Positions 1 to 5,568 of a DNA stretch of 9,231 nt are shown here, piece by piece. Origin of the DNA: Chitinispirillaceae bacterium (GTDB lineage: Bacteria > Fibrobacterota > Chitinivibrionia > Chitinivibrionales > Chitinispirillaceae); contig JAFGOU010000492.1 of assembly GCA_016926315.1 (NCBI GenBank), forward strand, positions 1-9,231, given 5' to 3'. The number at the start of each line of letters is the position of its first letter. The stretch's first letter is position 1. The notes beneath the pieces are model-generated. The model was not told where the DNA came from. It did not search any database and was given only the letters and a program-made list of their open reading frames with translations. The position numbers and the translations under genes are program-made.

Positions 1-2
1 CT

Positions 3-8
3 TATAAT
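3..8 (+). promoter_or_regulatory. Candidate -10 element for the HNH-like gene
   Basis: A perfect TATAAT lies 14 bases before the ATG at 23. Transcription would start near 14-16, leaving a leader of only about 8 bases. No Shine-Dalgarno sequence is visible before that ATG, which fits a leaderless or nearly leaderless mRNA. The -35 region lies outside the window, so the promoter cannot be fully judged. Confidence 0.4.
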
Positions 9-22
9 ATCGGATACTCAAA

Positions 23-916
23 ATGGAACAAGCTGGTTTAGGCACCAGAATTATTAGTATCGACAAGAATGGCAAGTCAACCGTAAAGAATGCCATTTCA
101 TCCGATAAGAGAATCGGTGAGATCCAGCTTATTAAGGAGAACGACAGCCATATTTGCAATTTATGCAGGAACAAAATCGATGTAGACCTATCTGAAGATC
201 ATGTTCCTCCCCAATGTATGGGAAATGAAGGACGATTCTACTATATAAACTATTTAAATTTCTGCACTAAACTTGATAGCTATTACGGGCTTTTTCAAGG
301 TGGCATCAAATATAAAACAATTTGTACGAAATGTAATAGTGATACACTTTCATGTTTTGATAATGAGATAGCCTCATTCGTTTCTTTGTTGAAAGATAAA
401 ATGAAGGGCTCAGACCCTATAATACGAATAGATTGTAACCCCCATCTCATATTAAAAGGCATGATTGGGCATTGTTTATCGACATCTCTTACAGATAGTC
501 CATCCACGCTGGAACTACAGATGCTTGCTTATTTTTGGGGCAACCAGAAATTTGAAGACCGTATTCGCGTGTATATAATGCCGTATTATGACGAAAATAT
601 GATCAGTATTCTGCGCGAGATCGGATGGGTAAGCATACGAAATCAAAAAATGGTTTTTAGCTGTATCAAATGTTTCCCATTTGGCTTTTTTATCATTTTC
701 GAAGGTGATTTGATAGGAACGCCTAACTGGAATAAATTTCTGTATGATGATCGGCAGCAATCTGTTGAAATCGACTTGCGCTGGAGATTTGAAAAGTGGT
801 TTCCGGAATTATACTACCCGAAGGATTCAGGTATGCTACTTGGACATACTGCCGCGCACTCGATTCTTGGCTTCAGGCATAAGGAAGATTTACCTAACGA
901 GGTACGAATAGGGTAA
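23..916 (+). CDS. HNH-like metal-finger protein, putative endonuclease
   Basis: This 297-residue protein has an N-terminal pattern typical of HNH/McrA-type nucleases. C45-x2-C48 is followed by E58-D59-H60-V-P-P and then by C101-x2-C104-N105. The two CxxC pairs would hold a structural zinc, and D59/H60 sit where the catalytic metal-binding part of the fold is expected. A further C214-x2-C217 lies in the C-terminal half, which I do not recognise. The ATG at 23 is the first start after an in-frame TAA at 5-7. Codons are AT-rich, unlike the genes from 1619 on, which suggests horizontal acquisition. Such free-standing HNH proteins occur in defence and mobile contexts, but no partner here proves that role. 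A non-catalytic zinc-binding protein is the main alternative. Confidence 0.65.
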   Translation: MEQAGLGTRIISIDKNGKSTVKNAISSDKRIGEIQLIKENDSHICNLCRNKIDVDLSEDHVPPQCMGNEGRFYYINYLNFCTKLDSYYGLFQGGIKYKTICTKCNSDTLSCFDNEIASFVSLLKDKMKGSDPIIRIDCNPHLILKGMIGHCLSTSLTDSPSTLELQMLAYFWGNQKFEDRIRVYIMPYYDENMISILREIGWVSIRNQKMVFSCIKCFPFGFFIIFEGDLIGTPNWNKFLYDDRQQSVEIDLRWRFEKWFPELYYPKDSGMLLGHTAAHSILGFRHKEDLPNEVRIG

Positions 917-944
917 ATAAAAACCATGGAGAAATTATATATTT

Positions 945-986
945 TTCTGAAATTCACACACATATTTTTCATTTTTCAGAAGGGAG
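945..986 (+). promoter_or_regulatory. Inverted repeat overlapping the RBS of the DUF3892 gene
   Basis: TTCTGAAA (945-952) and TTTCAGAA (974-981) form a perfect 8-base inverted repeat around a 21-base AT-rich loop. Three G-U pairs could extend it (942-944 with 982-984). The right arm runs into the ribosome-binding site AAGGGAG (980-986) for the ATG at 991, so folding could hide the RBS. It may also serve as a weak transcription attenuator between the two genes. Function is inferred from position only. Confidence 0.35.
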
Positions 987-990
987 TAGT

Positions 991-1275
991 ATGGCTATCA
1001 GTCACCAAGTCAAATGCATTAACAAAAGCGATAGGTTTAATCCGCATGAGCGGATTCTTTCGATCGGAGGAAATAATGATGGCACTCGATGGAAGATATC
1101 TCAGCAGGACGCTATTGCAGGCATAGAAAGCGGAAAATGGAATTTTTATGTCAGTGTTAACAGCCAAACGGTTTGGGTAATTGTCGCGGTAAGTCAGTAT
1201 GGACATAAATATTTAAAGACTGAAAACGACGGTGAGCAGCCGAATAATTTATTAAGCTTACCTGAATGTCCTTAA
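991..1275 (+). CDS. DUF3892 domain-containing protein
   Basis: This 94-residue protein matches DUF3892 along almost its whole length, as I recall the family. It shows an early C-I-N-K-S-D-R and N-P-H-E-R stretch, I-G-G, a central A-I-A-G-I-E-x-G-K-W, and the C-terminal run K-Y-L-K-T-E-x-D-G and [11 protein letters not shown]. The family's biochemical function is unknown. There is no signal peptide or membrane segment, so it should be cytoplasmic. The start is supported by a strong AAGGGAG site at 980-986. It lies 74 bases after the HNH-like gene on the same strand and shares its AT-rich composition. Co-transcription is possible but not shown. Confidence 0.85.
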   Translation: MAISHQVKCINKSDRFNPHERILSIGGNNDGTRWKISQQDAIAGIESGKWNFYVSVNSQTVWVIVAVSQYGHKYLKTENDGEQPNNLLSLPECP

Positions 1276-1294
1276 TAAGGTGTTAATTTTATCT

Positions 1295-1313
1295 GCACCC
1301 AAATGCAGGGTGC
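1295..1313 (+). terminator. Candidate hairpin terminator after the DUF3892 gene
   Basis: GCACCC (1295-1300) pairs with GGGTGC (1308-1313) around a 7-base loop, 20 bases after the DUF3892 stop codon. The position suits a terminator. However, the sequence after the stem is TTAAAAAAG rather than a run of T, and a T run precedes the stem instead. It is therefore at best a non-canonical terminator, or simply an mRNA 3'-end stabilising hairpin. Confidence 0.3.
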
Positions 1314-1552
1314 TTAAAAAAGTATTTATTTTAACCTTACGTTCAGCTTTAGAGGTTACTCTTAACACCCCTTAAAATTCCGCGCCAATTCGGCATTTAA
1401 AGTTTAACTCACCGATTGTAAGCTCCATTGCTGTTTTATGCTCCTTCTGGCATTGAAACCGTTAAAATTTGCAACTTCGACCTGGCCGTGACTGGCCTTT
1501 TATATTTTATTAGCATGGATATTTTAACGAAAACATCAACGTGCTGGGCAGG

Positions 1553-1601
1553 TTAATTTGTCTAGTATTTATACTATAATAGCACGCAGTTTCGAAAACT
1601 G
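1553..1601 (+). promoter_or_regulatory. Likely promoter of the mltG operon with an inverted repeat at +1
   Basis: TATAAT at 1575-1580 is a perfect -10. TTAATT at 1553-1558, 16 bases upstream, is a weak -35 match. Transcription would begin near 1587. Exactly there lies the inverted repeat CAGTTT (1587-1592) / AAACTG (1596-1601) with a 3-base centre. It could be an operator or a 5'-end hairpin of the mRNA. The mltG ATG follows at 1619. Confidence 0.5.
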
Positions 1602-1618
1602 AAGAAACTCGGGATTAA

Positions 1619-2776
1619 ATGAATGCCCTGAAGCGCGCGATTGTTCCGGTCATCCACCTCTGGCTGGCCGGGGTGCTGTTCCTGCTGTGGCTTGTCGGGT
1701 ACGCTGTATTCGGCGTGTTCTGGATGGTGCGGTTTATGCAAACACGAATTCGAATGGCGGTTGTTGTCGTCGCCGCGCTTCTCCTCCTCCTTGCCATTGG
1801 GGCCGTGGCGGTCCGTTACCTTTTTTTTGAATGGGGCCGGTCCGCACAGAGCGTGAGCGTGGTTATTGCCAAAGGGCAGTCGGTCCGCGCCATTGCCGAC
1901 ACCCTGCTGCGCCAAAGGATCATTACCGCGAAACCTCCGCTGTACGCGTGGCTCCGTTTTTCCGGCATCGAGCGGAAAATCCAGGCGGGCAGGATCGAAT
2001 TTTTTCCTGGCGAAGGGGTGGTGGCCGCCTCCCGACGTCTGCTAAACGCCGAGCCAATCGAAACGCCGGTCACCGTGCAGGAAGGGCTCACCATCGAGCA
2101 GACGGCCGCCCGCATCGCCGCGCTCATGCCGCTCGATACCGGGCTGTTCATCTCCCTTTGCCGCGACCGGCAGTTCATGGACGAATGTGGCGTTACCGGT
2201 GAGGCTTCGCTCGAAGGGTACCTTTTTCCCGATACCTACCGGTTCCTGGAGGCGGCGACCGCGCGTGATATCATCAGGCGCATGACCGGCCGTTTTCATC
2301 AGGAGTACCACCGGCTCGATACGAACGCGGCCGCGGTACGCGGCATGACCCGGCGCGATGTCGTGACGCTGGCTTCGATCGTGGAAAAGGAGGCGGTGCT
2401 TGCGGCGGAACGCTCGCGCATCGCCGGCGTGTTCCATAACCGGTTGAAGCGGGGCTATCCCCTCGGGGCGGACCCGACCGTCAGGTACCTCTTTAAGAAA
2501 TGGAGCGGTCCTCTTTACGTGTCAGAACTCAACGTAAATTCTCCGTACAATACGCGCCGTTTTGCCGGTCTTCCGCCCGGACCGATCTGTTCGCCGGGAC
2601 TCGCATCGCTTCAGGCGACGGTTTCCCCGCTCGAAACCAATGAGCTATATTTTGTAGCAAAGTGGGACGGTTCCGGCGCTCACGATTTTTCCGTAAGCAA
2701 CCAGGAACACGATCACAAGAAGATGAAAATCCGTCGCGAGAATATCAAACGGCTGCAACAGAAGGAGCGTCGATGA
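1619..2776 (+). CDS. mltG: Endolytic peptidoglycan transglycosylase MltG (YceG-like)
   Basis: MltG cleaves nascent glycan strands at the outer face of the inner membrane and so helps set glycan chain length. The 385-residue protein carries the family hallmarks: a LysM-like segment at about 79-117, L-E-G-Y-L-F-P-D-T-Y at 198-207, and A-S-I-V-E-K-E, whose first Glu (E256) matches the catalytic Glu of the family. These are followed by E-R-x-x-I-A-G-V-F-x-N-R-L, D-P-T-V, and a C-terminal S-P-Y-N-T, G-L-P-P-G-P-I, L-Y-F-V-A series. The N-terminus has two hydrophobic stretches (about 8-37 and 46-65) separated by an Arg-rich linker, whereas the family usually has one. A shorter form from M40 (ATG at 1736) is therefore possible. 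No strong RBS precedes either start. The stop overlaps the next start by 4 bases (ATGA), which indicates an operon. Confidence 0.93.
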   Translation: MNALKRAIVPVIHLWLAGVLFLLWLVGYAVFGVFWMVRFMQTRIRMAVVVVAALLLLLAIGAVAVRYLFFEWGRSAQSVSVVIAKGQSVRAIADTLLRQRIITAKPPLYAWLRFSGIERKIQAGRIEFFPGEGVVAASRRLLNAEPIETPVTVQEGLTIEQTAARIAALMPLDTGLFISLCRDRQFMDECGVTGEASLEGYLFPDTYRFLEAATARDIIRRMTGRFHQEYHRLDTNAAAVRGMTRRDVVTLASIVEKEAVLAAERSRIAGVFHNRLKRGYPLGADPTVRYLFKKWSGPLYVSELNVNSPYNTRRFAGLPPGPICSPGLASLQATVSPLETNELYFVAKWDGSGAHDFSVSNQEHDHKKMKIRRENIKRLQQKERR

Positions 2777-3642
2777 GGAACGTGAAGTCGCCGTCGGGTG
2801 CCGGCGGCATGGCGATCGCGCTGTGTCGTGCGGTGGTGCTGTTCTGCGTTGTTGCCGGAACGGTTTCAGGCAGCGAACCGGTGCCGCCGATACGGCTCGT
2901 GGATATGCATACCGCAGGCATGGTACCGAAGGGCGACTACAGCCTCGAGGTCCGGATCTACGAAAATTACGGTACCGGGTTTCTGGTGAGCATCGCGGCG
3001 GGAATAACGGACCGGTTCTGTTTCGGGCTCGGGTATGGCGCCGAGGGGATCGTCGGCCGCAGCAGGGAAGTGCACTATAACCCGTTTCCGGGTTGTATCA
3101 TCAAATACCGCCTGCTGGAAGAGGATTTCTATCTCCCGGGAATCGCGCTTGGATTCGATTATCAGGGATTTGGCGGGATCGGTGACGAGGGCCGTTTCGG
3201 CTACTACGGGTACATTTACAAATCACAGGGATTTTTCGCCGCATTCAGCAAGAGCTATCTGTTTCTCAGGGTGCTCGAACTCGGCCTGCACGGCAACATC
3301 AACCTTTCGCTCGAGGAGATCGCCAAGGTAACCTGGCCAGACGCCTGGGTCGGCGTCGATATGGGGGTTAGCGACAAGTTCTCACTCGTTGCCGAATACG
3401 ATTTCGGGTTCAATACCCGCGATCCCTACGGTTCCCGAAACGCCTATGCCCTGCCGTATCAAGGGTACTGCAATCTCGGCATCAGGCTGCATTTTACCCC
3501 GCATTTTTCGCTTGAGATCGACGCACGGGACGTTTTTGAAAACCGTGCCTATCTGATAAACAGAGCGAACAATCCGCGCGAGCTGCCGGTCGGTTGGAGC
3601 CGTGAACTCAAGGTAACCTACCTGGCGCCGATAAAAGGATGA
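2773..3642 (+). CDS. Predicted outer-membrane beta-barrel protein of unknown function
   Basis: The ATG at 2773 is chosen over an upstream in-frame start at 2662. It has a strong GAAGGAG site (2761-2767) 5 bases before it and forms an ATGA overlap with the mltG stop. The 289-residue product begins with a basic N-terminus and a hydrophobic core ending near T-V-S-G, a probable Sec signal peptide. The mature part is made of alternating short strands rich in Gly, Tyr and Phe, with repeated motifs of the type G-L-G-Y-G, G-F-D-Y-Q-G-F and L-H-G-N-I-N. This suggests a small outer-membrane barrel. It begins with V-D-M-H-T-A-G-M-V-P-K-G, a pattern I associate with uncharacterised envelope proteins in Fibrobacterota-like genomes. 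I cannot give a named family or substrate. Its stop overlaps the thioredoxin start. Confidence 0.7.
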   Translation: MRNVKSPSGAGGMAIALCRAVVLFCVVAGTVSGSEPVPPIRLVDMHTAGMVPKGDYSLEVRIYENYGTGFLVSIAAGITDRFCFGLGYGAEGIVGRSREVHYNPFPGCIIKYRLLEEDFYLPGIALGFDYQGFGGIGDEGRFGYYGYIYKSQGFFAAFSKSYLFLRVLELGLHGNINLSLEEIAKVTWPDAWVGVDMGVSDKFSLVAEYDFGFNTRDPYGSRNAYALPYQGYCNLGIRLHFTPHFSLEIDARDVFENRAYLINRANNPRELPVGWSRELKVTYLAPIKG

Positions 3643-4163
3643 GGGAACAAATCAAAAACAAGGAACTTTGTATTCCGCACCATGAAAGCACCCGTCAGCC
3701 TATGATTGCACGTCTCAGCTTTTTTTTGCTCATCGTCGAGGCATGCCTTGCAGTTGCTCAGCCCTTACGCGAACCTTCACCGCCCGCGCACCGGGACTCT
3801 TCGCAGCAGATCGCCGAAAGGATTATCAATTCAACACAGCCTGTTCTAGTTGACTTCTGGGCGACCTGGTGCGCGCCGTGTCACATGCTTGCCCCTGTCC
3901 TCAAGAAGCTCGAAAAAGAATATAAGGGCAAAGTCACCTTCATGAAAGTCGATGTGGACATCCACCGGCAGATCGCGGCATATTTCCGGATCCAGGGGAT
4001 CCCGGCGGTGTTTATAGTGAACGACCGTGCCGTTAAAAAAGCGATCACCGGATTACAGCCAGAGGAGGCCTATCGCAAAGCGCTGGATGCGGTGCTGGAA
4101 AAGCCGCCACCTCCGCTCCGGGACACTGCGTCGTCCCGGAAATCCATCAGCGATACGCTCTGA
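3639..4163 (+). CDS. Exported thioredoxin-like protein
   Basis: The C-terminal two thirds form a thioredoxin fold: V-D-F-W-A-T-W-C-A-P-C (active-site C78 and C81), a K-V-D-V-D strand, and G-I-P with the cis-proline at P122. The active site CAPC differs from the classical CGPC. A hydrophobic stretch at 26-40 ending in A-V-A-Q resembles a signal peptide with an A-x-A cleavage site, so the enzyme probably works in the periplasm on disulfides. The start at 3639 overlaps the previous stop (ATGA). M22 (ATG at 3702) would give a more typical signal peptide but has no RBS, so the start is uncertain. The C-terminus is a short Pro- and Ser-rich tail. It could be a reductase or oxidase; the barrel protein or its clients are possible substrates, by context only. 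Confidence 0.87.
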   Translation: MREQIKNKELCIPHHESTRQPMIARLSFFLLIVEACLAVAQPLREPSPPAHRDSSQQIAERIINSTQPVLVDFWATWCAPCHMLAPVLKKLEKEYKGKVTFMKVDVDIHRQIAAYFRIQGIPAVFIVNDRAVKKAITGLQPEEAYRKALDAVLEKPPPPLRDTASSRKSISDTL

Positions 4164-4340
4164 CCGGCTGCCCATGGATACGGTGTTCATTCTTTTTCGC
4201 AACATTTACCGGGTTTTTTCGTATACTTTAACGCAATCGAAGATAATGAAAACGATAGGTGAGGCTACAATAGTATCAATGCCGTGGTTTTAGTTATTTT
4301 TAATAAAGAAAGCCCGGTCACACCGAAGGGAAACCGATTT
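4164..4340. other. Intergenic gap upstream of the PorV/PorQ-like gene
   Basis: These 177 AT-rich bases contain -10-like words GATAAT (4242-4247) and TACAAT (4266-4271), but no convincing -35 at proper spacing. A palindromic GTATAC lies at 4221-4226. The T runs at 4192-4197 and 4214-4219 are not preceded by a good stem, so no terminator for the mltG operon can be claimed. A separate promoter for the next gene is plausible but unproven. Confidence 0.35.
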
Positions 4341-5390
4341 ATGCAACCGAAGGACCAGAAAGTCGTCTTGTTACTGGTGGCGCTGTGCGGTTTTTCGGTT
4401 GCCGGCGATGTTCAAGGGAACTATTACGGTGATGCGAATAAGGAACTGTTCGTCATGCCGAAATCATCGGCCATGGGAGGATCGGACATGAGCCTTCTGC
4501 GCAGCGCCCAACCCATGAGCAACCCGGCGAATCTAAACCTTGATTCAGCCAGCGAAGTCGCGCTTTCCTATGCGGGTTTTTACCAGAATACCTTCAGTAC
4601 CTCTGGCCTGTCATATCTCGGCAGTATCAATCGGCACTCTTCATTCAGCCTGTCCATGAGCTACCTCCTTGTTCCCGGAATAGAGCTTAACAACGACACG
4701 GTCATCACCGGGGTCCGTACGGCAAGCGCATCCGAACTTTATTTCAGGGCTGGTTACGGAAGAACGATATGGCAGTTCCCCCGGGGAATCAATCTCCTGG
4801 TTGGCGTGGCGGTGAACGGGCTGCGTAAAAATCTGATCAACGAAACCGGTTACGGCATTGGGATTGATATCGGAACATCGCTGTTTTTCACGGAGCATGG
4901 TGTTGCCGTTACCTCAATAATCGAAAACGCAACAACGAGTTATACGTATTGGAACTCAGCCTACAAGGAGTTCGCCTGGCCCCATGCAAGGATCGGGTTT
5001 GGCTGGTACAGGGAAATACCCTACCTGTATGGCAGGATCAGCGCCTCGTATCTGTCGCCGGATCTTTTTTCAAATGAAGGAGTTAATACCTGGATAACCG
5101 ATACGATGCCCATTGGCGACGGTTCTACTATCGATGAATTGATTTTCAGGTCACCCGACCGGAAGAGGATTTCAAAAAATCCGTCACTGGCCGCATTAGG
5201 CCGTTATGGAGCGGAATACTCAGTTATGAATCGCCTGGCGTTCAGGGCTGGGCTGAATCTTGCCACAATGAATTTCAGTTTTGGTGCCGGATTGTGTCTC
5301 CTTCAGGAAAAGGCCGGCATTGATTTCGCCTACCTTACCCACGAATTAGCACCTACCTACAAATTAAGCGTGCATTATCGCTGGCATTGA
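4341..5390 (+). CDS. PorV/PorQ-family outer-membrane beta-barrel protein
   Basis: The product (349 residues from the ATG at 4341) starts with a short basic N-terminus and a hydrophobic core ending near S-V-A-G-D, a likely signal peptide. Next come A-M-G-G-S and N-P-A-N-L, the paired motifs near the N-terminus of PorV/PorQ-type (FadL-like) barrels. The protein continues with many Gly/Tyr/Ser strands and closes with H-E-L-A-P-T-Y-K-L-S-V-H-Y-R-W, very like the family's C-terminal strand. In Bacteroidota PorV takes part in type IX secretion. Many paralogues in other phyla are uncharacterised, and no other secretion gene is in the window. The ATG at 4341 has a GAAGGGA site at 4325-4331. An in-frame GTG at 4284 would add 19 residues before the signal peptide and is less likely. 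Confidence 0.75.
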   Translation: MQPKDQKVVLLLVALCGFSVAGDVQGNYYGDANKELFVMPKSSAMGGSDMSLLRSAQPMSNPANLNLDSASEVALSYAGFYQNTFSTSGLSYLGSINRHSSFSLSMSYLLVPGIELNNDTVITGVRTASASELYFRAGYGRTIWQFPRGINLLVGVAVNGLRKNLINETGYGIGIDIGTSLFFTEHGVAVTSIIENATTSYTYWNSAYKEFAWPHARIGFGWYREIPYLYGRISASYLSPDLFSNEGVNTWITDTMPIGDGSTIDELIFRSPDRKRISKNPSLAALGRYGAEYSVMNRLAFRAGLNLATMNFSFGAGLCLLQEKAGIDFAYLTHELAPTYKLSVHYRWH

Positions 5391-5393
5391 TAG

Positions 5394-5399
5394 TATAAT
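5394..5399 (+). promoter_or_regulatory. Candidate -10 element for the HD-GYP response regulator gene
   Basis: A perfect TATAAT begins 4 bases after the stop of the PorV/PorQ-like gene. No good -35 is seen at 16-18 bases upstream and there is no extended -10, so an activator may be needed. A second, weaker possibility is TTGATG (5468-5473) with TATAAA (5493-5498), but its 19-base spacing is poor. Confidence 0.4.
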
Positions 5400-5405
5400 A
5401 GTACA

Positions 5406-5568
5406 CTAGGTAGTCCCGTATCACACACATACGCAGGGTCGAAATTGTGCACTGCAATGCCGTGGTATTGATGCAACATCTCAATTGCCCGGTATAAAGG
5501 TTTGTTTGGCATAGTGTCCTCTTCGCCTGTTTTTCTGCCTGGACATCGTGCTCTATGAAGGGGATGTA
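5406..5568 (+). promoter_or_regulatory. Possible structured 5' leader of the HD-GYP gene
   Basis: If transcription starts near 5406, the mRNA has a leader of about 160 bases. It contains three possible hairpins. CGTAT (5417-5421) pairs with ATACG (5429-5433) across a 7-base loop and may be extended by CC/GG. CAATGC (5455-5460) pairs with GTATTG (5465-5470) around a 4-base loop, with one G-U pair. GATG (5470-5473) pairs with CATC (5477-5480) and would compete with the second. It does not match the c-di-GMP riboswitch cores that I can recall. Regulation by RNA or by protein binding is inference. Confidence 0.3.

Larger units (their letters stand above)
1276..1618. other. AT-rich intergenic region between DUF3892 and mltG
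   Basis: No credible gene is seen on either strand in these 343 bases. The stretch is AT-rich (19 G/C in 1321-1380) and contains many TTAA-type words such as GTTAAAA and TTTAAC. It holds a short GC-rich hairpin just after the DUF3892 gene. A much weaker one, GGCC-x6-GGCC (1484-1497), is followed by TTTTATATTTTATT. A promoter-like sequence lies at the right end. It marks the boundary between the AT-rich segment and the GC-rich operon. No transposon ends or target-site duplications were recognised. Confidence 0.6.

Noticed and set aside
926..1206. Reading frames overlapping the DUF3892 gene on both strands
   Set aside because: They lack an RBS and recognisable sequence and lie over a well-supported DUF3892 gene.
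1276..1618. Integron attC-like site: GTTTAAC (1402-1408) and GTTAAAA (1461-1467) about the right distance apart
   Set aside because: The second word breaks the consensus at its last base and the inner arms do not pair, so the folded attC structure is absent. No integrase is in the window.
4208..4318. Inverted pair ACCGGG (4208-4213) and CCCGGT (4313-4318) as a structured leader
   Set aside because: Six bases separated by about 100 bases is easily due to chance and nothing else supports a fold.
4277..5466. Exact 12-base repeat CAATGCCGTGGT at 4277-4288 and 5455-5466, both in intergenic gaps
   Set aside because: A 12-base match is expected about as often by chance in a window of this size, an 11-base variant also occurs inside the last coding region, and only the second copy can form the hairpin.
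5406..5568. Known c-di-GMP riboswitch in the HD-GYP leader
   Set aside because: The conserved core bases of the classes I know are not present, so only a generic structured leader is proposed.
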